Notes: generated from the letters alone by a model not told the origin. A DNA stretch of 64,000 nt from Aeromonas lacus (GCF_000764665.1 NZ_JRGM01000134.1:35762-99761), one strand, 5' to 3'; shown: positions 47,377 to 57,349, counted from the stretch's first letter. Numbers and translations: made by a program.

Positions 47377-47407
47377 CATTGCCAGTCAGCATCACTGTCA
47401 GCCAACA

Positions 47408-48001
47408 TCACTTTTTCAACATGTGATCCAGTTTGCTGGCCTTGGTCGAGAGGTAGAATTCGTTGTGGGGATTGCGTCCCTCCTGCAGGGGAACTCGCTC
47501 GGCCACCGGAATGCCAAAGGATTCCATCGCCTTCATCTTGCGCGGGTTGTTGGTCATCAGCTTGAGGGATTGCACCTCCAGCTGTTTGAGCATGTCGGCA
47601 CAGATGGTGTAGTCGCGCATGTCGGCGGCAAAGCCGAGCGCTACGTTGGCCTCAACGGTATCGGCGCCCTGATCTTGCAGATGATAGGCGCGGATCTTGT
47701 TCAAAAGACCGATACCGCGACCCTCCTGACGGACATACAACAGCACGCCACGGCCCGCCTTGGCGATGTTCTCCAATGCGGCCTGCAGCTGGAAACCGCA
47801 ATCACAGCGCAAGCTGAACAGAGCATCACCGGTCAGACATTCGGAGTGAATACGCCCGAGAACGGGTTCGGCGCCAGTGATATCGCCCATCACTAGGGCT
47901 GCGTGATCCTTGCCTGTGCCGGTTTCCTGAAAACCTACCAGCGTGAAGGTGCCCCAAGGGGTTGGCAACTTGGATTTGGCCACTAGGGTAACGCTGCTCA
48001 T
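47408..48001 (-). CDS. ribA: GTP cyclohydrolase II
   Basis: First step of riboflavin synthesis: opens the imidazole ring of GTP. The 197 residues (E. coli 196) contain zinc ligands Cys55, Cys66 and Cys68 in [18 protein letters not shown], the catalytic [10 protein letters not shown] and the C-terminal [10 protein letters not shown]. It is a monofunctional RibA without a RibB domain. No FMN riboswitch is visible in the short upstream gap. Confidence 0.97.
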   Translation of the reverse strand: MSSVTLVAKSKLPTPWGTFTLVGFQETGTGKDHAALVMGDITGAEPVLGRIHSECLTGDALFSLRCDCGFQLQAALENIAKAGRGVLLYVRQEGRGIGLLNKIRAYHLQDQGADTVEANVALGFAADMRDYTICADMLKQLEVQSLKLMTNNPRKMKAMESFGIPVAERVPLQEGRNPHNEFYLSTKASKLDHMLKK

Positions 48002-48174
48002 AGGTTGCTCCTTACTACAACTGCTCAGAAAAAGGGGCCCAGTTTAGCGCGCCTTCTGGATGACGACCATAAGAACAAGTCCCTGCATTGATTAATGAAA
48101 TAGTGAAGCAAATCAACAGATGGCGTCGTTGGTATCCCTATTTTCCCCTTTTGCGCAAATCTGGTGACAGATAA

Positions 48175-48203
48175 CTGCCAGCGCCGGCACATTCGGGTAT
48201 AAT
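48175..48203 (+). promoter_or_regulatory. Promoter of cmk
   Basis: CTGCCA (48175-48180), 17-bp spacer, perfect TATAAT (48198-48203), about 50 bp before the cmk start. Confidence 0.7.
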
Positions 48204-48259
48204 CGGCGCCCATTAACTCGCTCCAAGGAGCGGGAGCAACATTGTGCAGGAGAGAAGTT

Positions 48260-48952
48260 ATGCCTCAGATGGCCCCCGTAATGACAATTGATGGCCCAAG
48301 TGGTGCGGGCAAGGGCACCTTGTGCCAGTTGCTGGCAGAAAAGCTGGGTTGGCACCTGCTCGACTCCGGCGCCATCTATCGGGTGTTGTCACTGGCTGCC
48401 CTGCATCATGATGTCGAGCTCGATTCCGAAGCCGCGCTGGTGCCGCTGGCCGCCAATCTGGATGTGCAGTTTCAGGTGGAAGGTGATCTGGTCAAGGTGA
48501 TCCTGGAGGGGGAGGATGTCTCCCGCACCATCCGGACCGAGCAGGTCGGCAACGCCGCCAGTAAAATCGCGGCATTCCCGCGGGTGCGTGAAGCCCTGTT
48601 GCGCCGTCAGCGGGCATTTCGTCAGGCGCCTGGCTTGATTGCCGATGGTCGCGATATGGGCACCGTGGTTTTTCCTGAAGCCGAAGTGAAGATTTTCCTC
48701 GACGCAAGTGCTGAAGAACGGGCCCAGCGCCGCTATAAGCAGTTGCAAGATAAGGGCTTTGATGTTAACTTTGAGTGTCTTTTAACCGAGATCCGTGAGC
48801 GTGACGATCGCGATAGAAATCGCGCCGTTGCCCCCCTGAAACCGGCAGAAGATGCTCTCGTGGTGGATTCAACTGCCATGACCATAGAAGAGGTACTGGC
48901 AACAGTGCTCGCCTATGCAGAGCAACAACTCGGAGATGCCAGCGCAAGCTGA
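48260..48952 (+). CDS. cmk: Cytidylate kinase
   Basis: Phosphorylates CMP and dCMP with ATP. The 230 residues begin with the P-loop GPSGAGKGT (12-20), then LDSGAIYR and the [10 protein letters not shown] and RDDRDRNR blocks for substrate and lid. AGGAGAG lies 6 bases before ATG 48260. It stands directly upstream of rpsA, an arrangement conserved in proteobacteria. Confidence 0.97.
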   Translation: MPQMAPVMTIDGPSGAGKGTLCQLLAEKLGWHLLDSGAIYRVLSLAALHHDVELDSEAALVPLAANLDVQFQVEGDLVKVILEGEDVSRTIRTEQVGNAASKIAAFPRVREALLRRQRAFRQAPGLIADGRDMGTVVFPEAEVKIFLDASAEERAQRRYKQLQDKGFDVNFECLLTEIRERDDRDRNRAVAPLKPAEDALVVDSTAMTIEEVLATVLAYAEQQLGDASAS

Positions 48953-48962
48953 CATCCGGTCG

Positions 48963-49047
48963 TCTGCACCATGGATGGCGCAGATTATTAAAAACAACCC
49001 CGCTTGTGCTGGATGACAAGTGGATGTTTCATTTGTGACATAAACTA
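48963..49047 (+). promoter_or_regulatory. Leader of rpsA with GGA-loop hairpins and no Shine-Dalgarno
   Basis: No Shine-Dalgarno lies before ATG 49048. Two hairpins each show GGA in the loop: TCTGC (48963-48967)/GCAGA (48980-48984), and CCGCTTGT (49000-49007)/ACAAGTGG (49016-49023). A third GGA is at 49022-49025. The same design in E. coli rpsA supports strong initiation and repression by protein S1 itself. Confidence 0.65.
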
Positions 49048-50718
49048 ATGATCGAATCTTTTGCTCAACTCTTTGAAGAGTCCCTGAACGCCGTTGAAAC
49101 CCGTCAAGGTTCCATCGTCAAGGGCACTGTCGTTGCTATCGAGAACGGTTTCGTACTGGTTGACGCCGGTCTGAAATCCGAGTCCGCTATCCCGGCTGAA
49201 GAATTCAAGAACGCCATGGGCGAGCTGGAAATCAACGTAGGTGACTCCGTTGACGTGGCTCTGGACTCTATCGAAGATGGTTTCGGCGAAACCAAGCTGT
49301 CCCGCGAAAAAGCCAAGCGCCACGAAGCCTGGCTGCAGCTTGAAAAAGCTTACGAAGAGCAAGCTACCGTTATCGGTATCATCAACGGCAAGGTCAAGGG
49401 TGGTTTCACCGTTGAACTGAACGGCATCCGTGCCTTCCTGCCGGGTTCTCTGGTTGACGTGCGTCCGATCCGTGACACCGCTCACCTGGAAAACAAAGAA
49501 CTCGAGTTCAAAGTCATCAAGCTGGACCAGAAGCGCAACAACGTTGTTGTTTCCCGTCGCGCAGTGATCGAAACCGAGAACACCTCCGAGCGTGAAAGCC
49601 TGCTGGCTAACCTGCAAGAAGGTCAAGAAGTTAAGGGTATCGTCAAGAACCTGACCGACTACGGTGCATTCGTAGATCTGGGCGGTGTTGACGGCCTGCT
49701 GCACATCACCGACATGGCGTGGAAGCGCGTTAAGCATCCTTCCGAAATCGTCAACGTTGGCGACGAGATCGCTGTCAAGGTTCTGAAGTTCGACCGCGAG
49801 CGTACCCGTGTATCTCTGGGTCTGAAGCAACTGGGCGAAGATCCGTGGGTTGCTATCGCCAAGCGTTACCCGGAGACCACCCGTCTGTCTGGCCGTGTGA
49901 CCAACCTGACCGACTACGGCTGCTTCGTTGAAATCGAAGAAGGCGTTGAAGGCCTGGTACACGTATCCGAGATGGATTGGACCAACAAGAATATCCACCC
50001 GTCCAAAGTTGTTAACGTTGGCGACGTGGTTGACGTGATGGTTCTGGACATCGACGAAGAGCGTCGTCGTATCTCCCTGGGTCTGAAGCAGTGCAAATCC
50101 AACCCGTGGCAGCTGTTTGCCGAAACTCACGCCAAAGGCGACCGTGTTTCCGGCAAGATCAAGTCTATCACTGACTTTGGTATCTTCATCGGTCTGGACG
50201 GCGGCATCGACGGTCTGGTTCACCTGTCTGACATCTCCTGGAACAACCAGGGTGAAGAAGCAGTTCGTGAATTCAAGAAAGGCGACGAGATCGAAGCCGT
50301 TGTTCTGCAAGTTGACCCGGAGCGTGAGCGCATCTCCCTGGGCGTCAAGCAGATCGAAGAAGACCCGTTCAATAAGTACCTGTCTGACAACAAGAAAGGT
50401 GCTATTGTAAAGGGTAAGGTTACCGAGGTTGATGCCAAAGGTGCCGTTATCGAACTGGCTGACGGCGTAGAAGGCTACCTGCGTGCCTCCGACGCTGCTC
50501 GTGACCGCGTAGAAGACGCCACTCTGGTGCTGTCTGTTGGTGACGAAGTTGAAGCTAAATTCATGGGCGTTGATCGTAAGAACCGCACCGTAAGCCTGTC
50601 TGTCCGTGCTAAGGACGAAGCTGACGAGCGCGTTGCTATCGATAACCTGAACCAGCAAGAAGAAGTTGTGTTCAGCAATGCTATGGCTGAAGCGTTCAAA
50701 GCCGCCAAGGGTGAGTAA
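49048..50718 (+). CDS. rpsA: 30S ribosomal protein S1
   Basis: RNA-binding ribosomal protein that brings mRNA to the 30S subunit. The 556 residues (E. coli 557) contain six S1 motifs, several with the repeat [60 protein letters not shown]. Codon use is strongly biased to frequent codons compared with neighbours, as expected for a very highly expressed gene. The leader suggests autoregulation. Confidence 0.98.
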
Positions 50719-50732
50719 TCCTTGATGCAAGA

Positions 50733-50760
50733 AAAGGGCGGCATTGCGCCGCCCTTTTTT
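50733..50760 (+). terminator. Terminator of rpsA
   Basis: AAAGGGCGGC (50733-50742) pairs with GCCGCCCTTT (50748-50757), loop ATTGC, then T. Confidence 0.92.
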
Positions 50761-50810
50761 ATCCTGGCAAAATGATTATTGCATGTGATCGGGGAAGGAG
50801 ATTTAACGTT

Positions 50811-51095
50811 ATGACCAAATCAGATCTCATCGAACAACTGGCAGCCAGCCGCATGCATATGCCGGCCAAGGATGTCGAAGCCGCCATCAAGGAGATCCTT
50901 GAGCAGATGGCGTCGACCTTGCAAAACGGCGACCGGATTGAAATCCGTGGATTCGGCAGTTTTTCACTGCACTATCGTGCCCCTCGTGTGGGCCGTAACC
51001 CCAAGACCGGGGACAAGGTTGAACTGACCGGGAAATATGTCCCGCACTTCAAGCCTGGCAAAGAGTTGCGCGAGCGCGTCAACATCATCGAATAA
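50811..51095 (+). CDS. ihfB: Integration host factor, beta subunit
   Basis: DNA-bending protein that pairs with IHF-alpha. The 94 residues equal the E. coli length: [11 protein letters not shown] start, [25 protein letters not shown]-grasping arm with the intercalating Pro in GRNPKTG. AAGGAG lies 9 bases before ATG 50811. It follows rpsA as in E. coli. Confidence 0.98.
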
Positions 51096-51105
51096 TGCGA
51101 AAATG

Positions 51106-51130
51106 GGCATACCTCGGGTATGCCTTTTTT
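51106..51130 (+). terminator. Terminator of ihfB
   Basis: GGCATACC (51106-51113) pairs with GGTATGCC (51117-51124), loop TCG, then six T. Confidence 0.92.
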
Positions 51131-51252
51131 GTTTTTGGCACACAAATCGTGCCAACCATCTTGTTTATCAAACTCTTTTCCCATTCACTCTAGAGTCTGC
51201 CTGCGATTTTAAGGATAATCAGCCTCTCATTAGATACTGACAGGGAGCTCTT

Positions 51253-51537
51253 ATGAAGCGTGTTTTGGCCCTCATTCCGCTGGTGCTGGTGTTTGTCCTC
51301 ACCCTGGCGTTAGGCTCACAAAATGGCCAACTGGTTCAGTTCAATTACCTGATTGCTCAGGGCGAATTCTCCCTCGCCATGTTGCTGGGATTCTTTTTTG
51401 CTGGTGGTTTCATGCTGGGCTGGCTGGTATTCGGCCTGCTTTTCCTGCGCTTGAAGCTGCAAAACCGCACCCTCAACCGCACCATGCGTCGTCAAACCCG
51501 CGAGTTGGAGCTGGCCCGTTCAGCGGGTAAGGAATAA
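51253..51537 (+). CDS. lapA: Inner-membrane protein LapA
   Basis: The 94-residue protein (E. coli 102) has two membrane helices (about 4-21 and 39-66) and a basic, amphipathic C-terminus. LapA (YciS) works with LapB in control of lipopolysaccharide amount. AGGGAG precedes ATG 51253. It is followed after 9 bp by lapB and then pyrF, the E. coli order. Confidence 0.92.
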   Translation: MKRVLALIPLVLVFVLTLALGSQNGQLVQFNYLIAQGEFSLAMLLGFFFAGGFMLGWLVFGLLFLRLKLQNRTLNRTMRRQTRELELARSAGKE

Positions 51538-51546
51538 TGTTCCTCA

Positions 51547-52713
51547 ATGCTTGAACTGCTTTTCCTGCTGCTGCCCATTGCCGCCGGTTATGGTTGGTAC
51601 ATGGGGCGCAGGAGTGTTCGCCAGGACACCCAGAAACAGAGTAACCAGTTTTCCCGCCAATATGTGGCGGGTCTCAACTATTTGCTGTCCGATGAATCCG
51701 ACAAGGCGGTGGATCTCTTTATCCAGCTGCTGGAAGTGGACAGTGAAACCATCGAAACCCATCTTTCTCTCGGCAACCTGTTTCGCCAACGTGGCGAGGT
51801 AGACAGAGCCATCAAGATCCACCAGAACCTGGTCACCCGCCAGTTGACTCGCGAGCAGCGCCAGCTTGCGCTTCAGGAGTTGGCCCGCGACTTTCTTGCC
51901 GCTGGCTTGCTGGACCGGGCCGAAGCGCTTTGGAACGAGCTGTGCGAAGACAGTGACTTCGAAGAGACGGCGCTGGCTCAGCTGTTAATCATCCATCAGC
52001 AACTGCGTGACTGGGACAATGCCATCTCGGTGGCGGTTCGCCTGCAAAAGTATCAAGGCAAGAAGCTGGCCGAACCTATCTCCCACTTTTATTGCGAGCA
52101 GGCTGAAAGCGCGCTGCGTGACGGCGACAAGTCCACTGCGCTTGCCAAGTTCAAGCGAGCGCTCAGCGTCAATGCATGCTGTGCCCGGGCCAGTCTGCGT
52201 CTGGCTGAGCTGGCAATGGAAGAGGCGGAGTATGAACAGGCAAGCAAGGAGCTACTGCGGGTATTTGAGCAGGATATCGATTTTGCCTCGGAAGCGATGC
52301 CCAAGCTGCTTGAGTGCTATCAGCAATTGGGGCGCACTCACACCCTGATCCCGCTGCTCGAGAAAGCTGTTGAAGAGCATGCTGGTGTGACGGTTACGCT
52401 GGCTCTTGCCCAGCTGGTCGAGGAGCGTGATGGCCTGAGTCAGGCTCGTGCGCTGGTGCTGCGCCAGTTGCGTCGTCACCCTTCCATGAAAGGGTTTTAC
52501 CAACTGGTCGGCTTTCAGCTGGCCAGTGCGGAGGAGGGGCCGGCCAAGGAGAGTCTCGAGCTGTTGCAACAGCTGGTTGGCGAACAGATCAAAATCAAAT
52601 CAACCCACAAGTGTCGGCAGTGCGGCTTTGCCACTCACTCGTTGTTCTGGCAGTGCCCATCCTGCCGGCAGTGGGGTTCCATCAAGCCGATCCGTGGTCT
52701 GGACGGTGAATAA
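51547..52713 (+). CDS. lapB: LPS assembly/regulation protein LapB
   Basis: The 388 residues (E. coli 389) comprise an N-terminal membrane helix, a chain of TPR repeats from about 35 to 330, and a C-terminal rubredoxin-like zinc/iron site with Cys356, Cys359, Cys370 and Cys373. LapB joins LPS synthesis with FtsH-dependent breakdown of LpxC. There is no clear ribosome site; translation is probably coupled to lapA. Confidence 0.96.
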   Translation: MLELLFLLLPIAAGYGWYMGRRSVRQDTQKQSNQFSRQYVAGLNYLLSDESDKAVDLFIQLLEVDSETIETHLSLGNLFRQRGEVDRAIKIHQNLVTRQLTREQRQLALQELARDFLAAGLLDRAEALWNELCEDSDFEETALAQLLIIHQQLRDWDNAISVAVRLQKYQGKKLAEPISHFYCEQAESALRDGDKSTALAKFKRALSVNACCARASLRLAELAMEEAEYEQASKELLRVFEQDIDFASEAMPKLLECYQQLGRTHTLIPLLEKAVEEHAGVTVTLALAQLVEERDGLSQARALVLRQLRRHPSMKGFYQLVGFQLASAEEGPAKESLELLQQLVGEQIKIKSTHKCRQCGFATHSLFWQCPSCRQWGSIKPIRGLDGE

Positions 52714-52731
52714 CCATCAATAGGAAGTGAG

Positions 52732-53433
52732 ATGCTCGATCCAAAAGTACTGGTAGCGCTGGATTATCAGAACGAAGCAGATGCCTTGGCGTTCGTTGAA
52801 CGTATTTCTCCGGCCGAGTGCCGTCTCAAGGTTGGCAAGGAGATGTTTACCCTGTTTGGCCCGCAGTTTGTACGCCAGCTGGTTGCCAAGGGATTTGATG
52901 TCTTTCTGGATCTGAAATTTCACGACATTCCCAATACCGTAGCCAAGGCGGTAGCAGCCAGTGCCGAGCTCGGTGTCTGGATGGTCAATGTGCATGCCAG
53001 TGGTGGCGAGCGAATGATGCGGGCAGCCGTCGATGCGCTGCAGCCTTACGGTGACAAGGCGCCGCTGCTTATCGGGGTGACCGTGCTGACCAGCATGGAG
53101 CAATCCGACATGGCGCCGCTGGGCCTTGATGTGACCCCTGCCGAGCAGGTGATCCGGTTGGCCAGGCTGACCAAAGAATCCGGGCTTGACGGTGTGGTTT
53201 GCTCGGCCAACGAAGCTCGCGAGCTGAAGGCGTTGCTGGGGGCTGATTTCAAGCTGGTGACCCCGGGGATCCGTCCAAGCGGATCCGAAGCAGGTGATCA
53301 GCGCCGCGTGATGACGCCGAAAGCGGCAGTAGATGCGGGGTCCGACTATCTGGTGGTTGGCCGCCCTATCACTCAGGCTGCTGATCCGGCCGCGATGCTG
53401 GCTGCCATCAATCGCGAGTTGGCGGGGGAGTAA
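52732..53433 (+). CDS. pyrF: Orotidine 5'-phosphate decarboxylase
   Basis: Last step of UMP synthesis. The 233-residue TIM barrel carries the Asp-Lys-Asp catalytic set in [12 protein letters not shown] (Asp60, Lys62, Asp65) and the phosphate-binding end [12 protein letters not shown]. It lies 18 bp after lapB. Its last 26 bp overlap the end of the rhombosortase gene on the other strand. Confidence 0.97.
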   Translation: MLDPKVLVALDYQNEADALAFVERISPAECRLKVGKEMFTLFGPQFVRQLVAKGFDVFLDLKFHDIPNTVAKAVAASAELGVWMVNVHASGGERMMRAAVDALQPYGDKAPLLIGVTVLTSMEQSDMAPLGLDVTPAEQVIRLARLTKESGLDGVVCSANEARELKALLGADFKLVTPGIRPSGSEAGDQRRVMTPKAAVDAGSDYLVVGRPITQAADPAAMLAAINRELAGE

Positions 53434-54001
53434 GCCCGGCCGTCACCGAGACCGGGTGCAGGCCGAGTAGCAGGCCTGCACCTGCACCGATCAGATGAGA
53501 TTCTATGTGGACTCTGGCGCCGAGCAGGGTCGATATCGGGCTCTCGCCTGCATTGTAGAAATCCATTGCCAGCTTGAGTCCCACGCCAGCCAGCAGCAGC
53601 CAGCCCGCTGTACGGCGACCATGCCGGATATCCTGGATGGCTCCCCAGACAAACACTCCGTGCAGTGATCCCGACAGCCCCATATACCACTGGGTGTGCG
53701 GGCACCAGAACCAGATACCGAGCCCCACGGCCCCCCAGAGCAACAGCATCAGGAGTGGCAGCCGGTTATTGCCCAGATAGTCGCGAAACAGGCAGTAGAG
53801 GATAATTAAACCTGCCAGATTGAGCAGCAGATGCCACAGATTGGTATGAGCCAGATTGCCTGTTATGATCCGCCACCCTTCACCTTGAGCAATCTCTGCC
53901 CGGTCGAAGGAGAGCTGAAGATCCGGTACGGTAACAAAAAGCAGCAAGCTGGTGAGAGAGAGCGTGATAACCCAGAACAACCCAGATTTTTCTGACGACA
54001 T
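53408..54001 (-). CDS. rrtA: Rhombosortase
   Basis: Rhomboid-like intramembrane serine protease that processes GlyGly-CTERM surface proteins; such proteins occur in Vibrio, Shewanella and Aeromonas. The 197 residues have six hydrophobic segments, the typical early loop [21 protein letters not shown], catalytic Ser110 in GLSGSLHG (108-115) and catalytic His169 in [11 protein letters not shown]. The start codon overlaps the divergent DTW gene start (CATG at 53999-54002), and the end overlaps pyrF. No target with a GlyGly-CTERM tail was seen in the window. Confidence 0.92.
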   Translation of the reverse strand: MSSEKSGLFWVITLSLTSLLLFVTVPDLQLSFDRAEIAQGEGWRIITGNLAHTNLWHLLLNLAGLIILYCLFRDYLGNNRLPLLMLLLWGAVGLGIWFWCPHTQWYMGLSGSLHGVFVWGAIQDIRHGRRTAGWLLLAGVGLKLAMDFYNAGESPISTLLGARVHIESHLIGAGAGLLLGLHPVSVTAGLTPPPTRD

Positions 54002-54623
54002 GAAACAGCCCAACGACAAAAACAGTCGATACTGTACACGCTGTACCCGAGCCCTCAAAGCGTGCCTGTGCGAATATATCGTGCCACTTGAAAACCGTAC
54101 GCCTCTCTACATTCTTCAGCATCCCTATGAAGTGGCCCACCCAAAGGGCACGGCAGCACTGCTGGCTGCCTCGCTGCAACAGGCAGAGATCCGGGTCGGG
54201 GAGGATTTTTCCGGCGATACGTGGCTCAACGACCTGCTTGCCGACCCCTCTTTGCGCTGTTATCTGCTCTGGCCGGATGAAGAGGCCATTTCACCTGCTG
54301 AGCTCAGAGAGCAGATGGCGAGCGTCTCATCAGGTGCGACATCCGTGGCTTTTATTCTGCTTGATGGCACTTGGCGTAAAGCCTTTCGGATGTTGCAGAG
54401 TAACCCGGCGCTTGCCCGTTTGCCGCGGATCGGACTCGGTGCCATCGCAGGGCAATATGCGATTCGTAAAAAGCCGTTTCCTGAAGCCCTTTCGACCATA
54501 GAGGCGGGCTACCATCTGTTATCTCAATGGGAGGGTGAGCCCGAACGCTATGCCCCCCTGCTTACCCTTTTCGAGCGGCTCAATACCCAGTGGCAAGCCT
54601 TTGCCGAGGGGCGCCGGACATGA
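54000..54623 (+). CDS. tapT: DTW-domain tRNA aminocarboxypropyltransferase
   Basis: The 207-residue protein has N-terminal cysteines for zinc ([14 protein letters not shown]), [15 protein letters not shown], and the DTW core LLDGTWRKA (Asp122, Thr124, Trp125). E. coli YfiP/TapT of this family makes acp3U in tRNA with SAM. DTW groups differ, so the exact tRNA site is inferred. I use ATG 54000; a GTG at 53952 is possible but would lie within rrtA. Confidence 0.85.
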   Translation: MKQPNDKNSRYCTRCTRALKACLCEYIVPLENRTPLYILQHPYEVAHPKGTAALLAASLQQAEIRVGEDFSGDTWLNDLLADPSLRCYLLWPDEEAISPAELREQMASVSSGATSVAFILLDGTWRKAFRMLQSNPALARLPRIGLGAIAGQYAIRKKPFPEALSTIEAGYHLLSQWEGEPERYAPLLTLFERLNTQWQAFAEGRRT

Positions 54624-54643
54624 CATTGCAAGGAGTTCTCCGT

Positions 54644-55351
54644 ATGAAAAAAGCAGTTGTGGTATTTAGTGGCGGTCAGGACAGCACTACCTGTCTGGTG
54701 CAGGCGCTGGCCAATTATGACGAAGTTCATGCGATCACATTCGACTATGGCCAGCGTCATCGGGAAGAGATCGATACCGCCCGCCATCTGGTGCAACTGC
54801 TGGGTGTCACCGCCCACAAGGTGATGGATGTGACCTTGCTCAACGAGCTGGCTATCTCGGCGCTGACTCGTGACGATATTCCGGTGAGCTGTGATCTGCA
54901 GGATAATGGCCTGCCCAATACCTTTGTGCCGGGCCGCAATATTCTGTTCCTCACGCTGGCCTCTATTTATGCCTATCAGGTCGGTGCCGAAGCGGTGATC
55001 ACCGGGGTATGCGAGACCGATTTTTCCGGTTATCCCGACTGTCGCGACGAGTTCGTGAAGGCACTCAATCAGGCGGTCTCCCTGGGGCTGGATCGCGGCA
55101 TCCGTTTTGAAACACCGCTGATGTGGCTCGACAAGGCCGAAACCTGGGCGCTGGCGGATCACTATGGCCATCTCGATACGGTGCGCCAGCAGACGCTGAC
55201 CTGCTACAACGGCATCGCGGGCGATGGTTGCGGCACCTGTCCCGCATGTAATCTGCGTAGCCGCGGACTGGACGGTTATCAGGCAGACAAAGCGGGGATC
55301 ATGGCCAAAATGCGTGAGAAAACCGGACTGGGTGAGAAAAGCGGAGCATGA
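54644..55351 (+). CDS. queC: 7-cyano-7-deazaguanine synthase
   Basis: Converts 7-carboxy-7-deazaguanine to preQ0 with ammonia and ATP, for queuosine in tRNA. The 235 residues contain the PP-loop FSGGQDST and four zinc cysteines (187, 196, 199, 202) in [21 protein letters not shown] precedes ATG 54644. It follows the DTW gene by 20 bp and is followed by queE. Confidence 0.96.
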   Translation: MKKAVVVFSGGQDSTTCLVQALANYDEVHAITFDYGQRHREEIDTARHLVQLLGVTAHKVMDVTLLNELAISALTRDDIPVSCDLQDNGLPNTFVPGRNILFLTLASIYAYQVGAEAVITGVCETDFSGYPDCRDEFVKALNQAVSLGLDRGIRFETPLMWLDKAETWALADHYGHLDTVRQQTLTCYNGIAGDGCGTCPACNLRSRGLDGYQADKAGIMAKMREKTGLGEKSGA

Positions 55352-55412
55352 GCCTGCCTCTGGCTGATGATTGGGGTATAATCCGCGGCTTTTGCAACAA
55401 GCTGTGACCAAG

Positions 55413-56084
55413 ATGCACTACCCAATCAACGAGATATTCCAGACCATCCAGGGGGAGGGGGTCTTTACCGGCCTGCCTGCCATCTTCGTTCGCCTGCAAG
55501 GGTGCCCGGTGGGCTGCCCCTGGTGCGATACCCGACATACCTGGGTGGTCGATCCTGCTCGTGAAGTGGGCAGAGAGCGTGTGCTGGATCGTTCCAACGA
55601 GTCGGATTGCTGGAGCCAGCTCACTACCGAGCAGATCCTCGCCAGCTTTGTCGAGCTTGGCTATCAGGCGCGTCATGTGGTGATCACCGGTGGCGAGCCC
55701 TGTCTCTACGATCTGACCGAGCTCTCGTCAGCGCTGTTGGCAGCGGGTTATCAGGTTCAGATTGAAACCAGTGGTACCAGCGAAATCAAGACTCATGAGC
55801 AGACCTGGGTCACGGTATCACCCAAGATCGGCATGAAAGGCGGGTTGCCGGTGCTGGTCTCTGCGCTTGAGCGGGCCAACGAGATCAAGCATCCGGTGGC
55901 AACAGAACATCATATCGAAGAGCTTGATACTCTGCTGGTTACCGCGAACCTGCGCCCGGATGTTGTTATCGCATTGCAGCCTATCAGTCAGAAACCACGA
56001 GCCACCCAGCTCGCGATGGCAACCTGTATTGCCCGTAATTGGCGACTCTCTATTCAGACTCATAAATATCTGGATATCGATTAA
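55413..56084 (+). CDS. queE: 7-carboxy-7-deazaguanine synthase
   Basis: Radical SAM enzyme that forms 7-carboxy-7-deazaguanine; 223 residues, the E. coli length. The Fe-S motif is CPVGCPWC (C-x3-C-x2-C), followed by TGGEPCLYDL and the ETSGT strand. ATG 55413 begins MHYPINEIFQTIQGEG. The upstream ribosome site is weak. It acts directly before QueC in the same pathway. Confidence 0.96.
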   Translation: MHYPINEIFQTIQGEGVFTGLPAIFVRLQGCPVGCPWCDTRHTWVVDPAREVGRERVLDRSNESDCWSQLTTEQILASFVELGYQARHVVITGGEPCLYDLTELSSALLAAGYQVQIETSGTSEIKTHEQTWVTVSPKIGMKGGLPVLVSALERANEIKHPVATEHHIEELDTLLVTANLRPDVVIALQPISQKPRATQLAMATCIARNWRLSIQTHKYLDID

Positions 56085-56085
56085 T

Positions 56086-56316
56086 ATGGAGTGGCTATCC
56101 GATGAGCAGGTGCTGCTTACCCTGAGCCATAAAATGCCTTACGGCAAATATCAGGGGCGGCGCATCATCGATATTCCGGAGCCTTATCTGGTATGGATGG
56201 CCCGCAGTGGTTTTCCTGCGGGTAAACTGGGCCAGACATTGGCTCTTGCATACGAGATCAAGCTCAATGGGCTGGAGTCCATGATTATTCCCATTATTAA
56301 CAGGATGTCAGAATGA
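56086..56316 (+). CDS. DUF3820-family small protein
   Basis: The 76-residue protein has MPYGKYQGRRIIDIPEPYLVWMARSGFP, the hallmark of DUF3820 (a putative quorum-linked virulence factor family of unknown function). It starts one base after the queE stop and overlaps the cobalamin adenosyltransferase gene by 4 bp, so the three are one operon. Confidence 0.8.
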   Translation: MEWLSDEQVLLTLSHKMPYGKYQGRRIIDIPEPYLVWMARSGFPAGKLGQTLALAYEIKLNGLESMIIPIINRMSE

Positions 56317-56876
56317 GAATATATACCCGGCAGGGTGACAAGGGGATGACCCGGTTGGCAGATGGTACCCGTTTGGCCAAGGACCATTTGCGGGTAGAAA
56401 GCTATGGCTATATTGACGAGCTCAACTCGCATATAGGTCTGCTGATTTGCGAGATCCCCCAGCAAGAAGCAGGTTTATTGGCGGATCTGCAGTTGTTGCA
56501 GCAAGAGCTATTTGATCTGGGCGGTGAATTGGCATTTTCCAGCTCAGCCCAAAATGAGTCAATTTGGCAGGTCAATGAGAGATGGATTAACAGGCTGGAG
56601 CAGCAAATAGACAGCTACAGCGAACATTTGCCGCCGTTACGCCAGTTTATTTTACCCGGCGGCTCCCGTGCGGCTGCGCAGGCCCATGTGGTGCGGACGC
56701 TAGTTCGTCACTGTGAGCGCCTGCTGTTGACCCTGAGCCGCGAAGAGTGCGTCAATCCTGATGCGCTGGCTTATCTTAACCGGATGAGCGACTGGTTCTT
56801 TACCATTGCCCGTTATCTGATCTGCAAGTCAGAGGGACAAGAAGTATTCTGGGTCAAAGCCACGGATCGCAGATAA
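56313..56876 (+). CDS. Cob(I)alamin adenosyltransferase, PduO/MMAB type
   Basis: Transfers the adenosyl group of ATP to cob(I)alamin. The 187 residues begin with the ATP-binding RIYTRQGDKGMTRLADG, then RVESYGYIDELNSHIG, and end with RMSDWFFTIARY. The family is separate from CobA/BtuR. The first codons overlap DUF3820. It may supply adenosylcobalamin for a B12-dependent enzyme elsewhere; none is in the window. Confidence 0.92.
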   Translation: MRIYTRQGDKGMTRLADGTRLAKDHLRVESYGYIDELNSHIGLLICEIPQQEAGLLADLQLLQQELFDLGGELAFSSSAQNESIWQVNERWINRLEQQIDSYSEHLPPLRQFILPGGSRAAAQAHVVRTLVRHCERLLLTLSREECVNPDALAYLNRMSDWFFTIARYLICKSEGQEVFWVKATDRR

Positions 56877-56890
56877 AGATTCAGAACGTA

Positions 56891-56930
56891 GCCAATAAAA
56901 AACCTCGCAATAGCGAGGTTTTTTATTGGC
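56891..56930. terminator. Two-way terminator between the adenosyltransferase and hns
   Basis: Perfect 18-bp stem (56891-56908 with 56913-56930), loop AATA, core AACCTCGC/GCGAGGTT flanked by A- and T-runs. It serves the convergent genes on both sides. Confidence 0.93.
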
Positions 56931-56944
56931 ATCTATCACTGAAA

Positions 56945-57349
56945 TCAGATAGCGAAATCTTCCAGTGATTTACCTGCTTCAACTGCTTTGGCAATAGCAG
57001 AAGGCATACGACCCTGACCGGTCCAAGTCTTCTCTACACCGTTATCATCATAACGATATTTGGCCGGGCGAGGGGCGCGCTTGGCTTTTTCTGCCTTGGC
57101 TGGAGTAGCTGCAACAGCGCTAACCAGCTCTGCAGGATCAATACCGGCAGCTTTCAGCATTTCGGTATATTCATTGATTTTACGCAGATGCTCTTCACGA
57201 GCCTGACGTTCAGCGGCTTCATCCTGCTGACGTTCGGCAACGATTGCTGAGAGTTTTTCAAGCGCTTCTTCCAGCTGCTCCAGAGAGAGTTCACGGCAGG
57301 TGGCACGCAGACTGCGGATATTAAGCAGCACTTTCAAAAATTCATTCAT
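56945..57349 (-). CDS. hns: H-NS family nucleoid protein
   Basis: DNA-bridging silencer of AT-rich and foreign DNA. The 134 residues comprise a helical oligomerisation domain (1-80), a linker with Lys/Ala, and the C-terminal DNA-binding part RPAKYRYDDNGVEKTWTGQGRMP with the AT-hook-like QGR. E. coli H-NS has 137. ATG 57349 begins MNEFLKVLLNIRSLRA as in H-NS; a GTG four codons earlier is possible. The upstream gap is AT-rich. Confidence 0.95.
   Translation of the reverse strand: MNEFLKVLLNIRSLRATCRELSLEQLEEALEKLSAIVAERQQDEAAERQAREEHLRKINEYTEMLKAAGIDPAELVSAVAATPAKAEKAKRAPRPAKYRYDDNGVEKTWTGQGRMPSAIAKAVEAGKSLEDFAI

Noticed and set aside
48002..48060. FMN riboswitch upstream of ribA
   Set aside because: The short upstream stretch shows none of the conserved RFN motifs.
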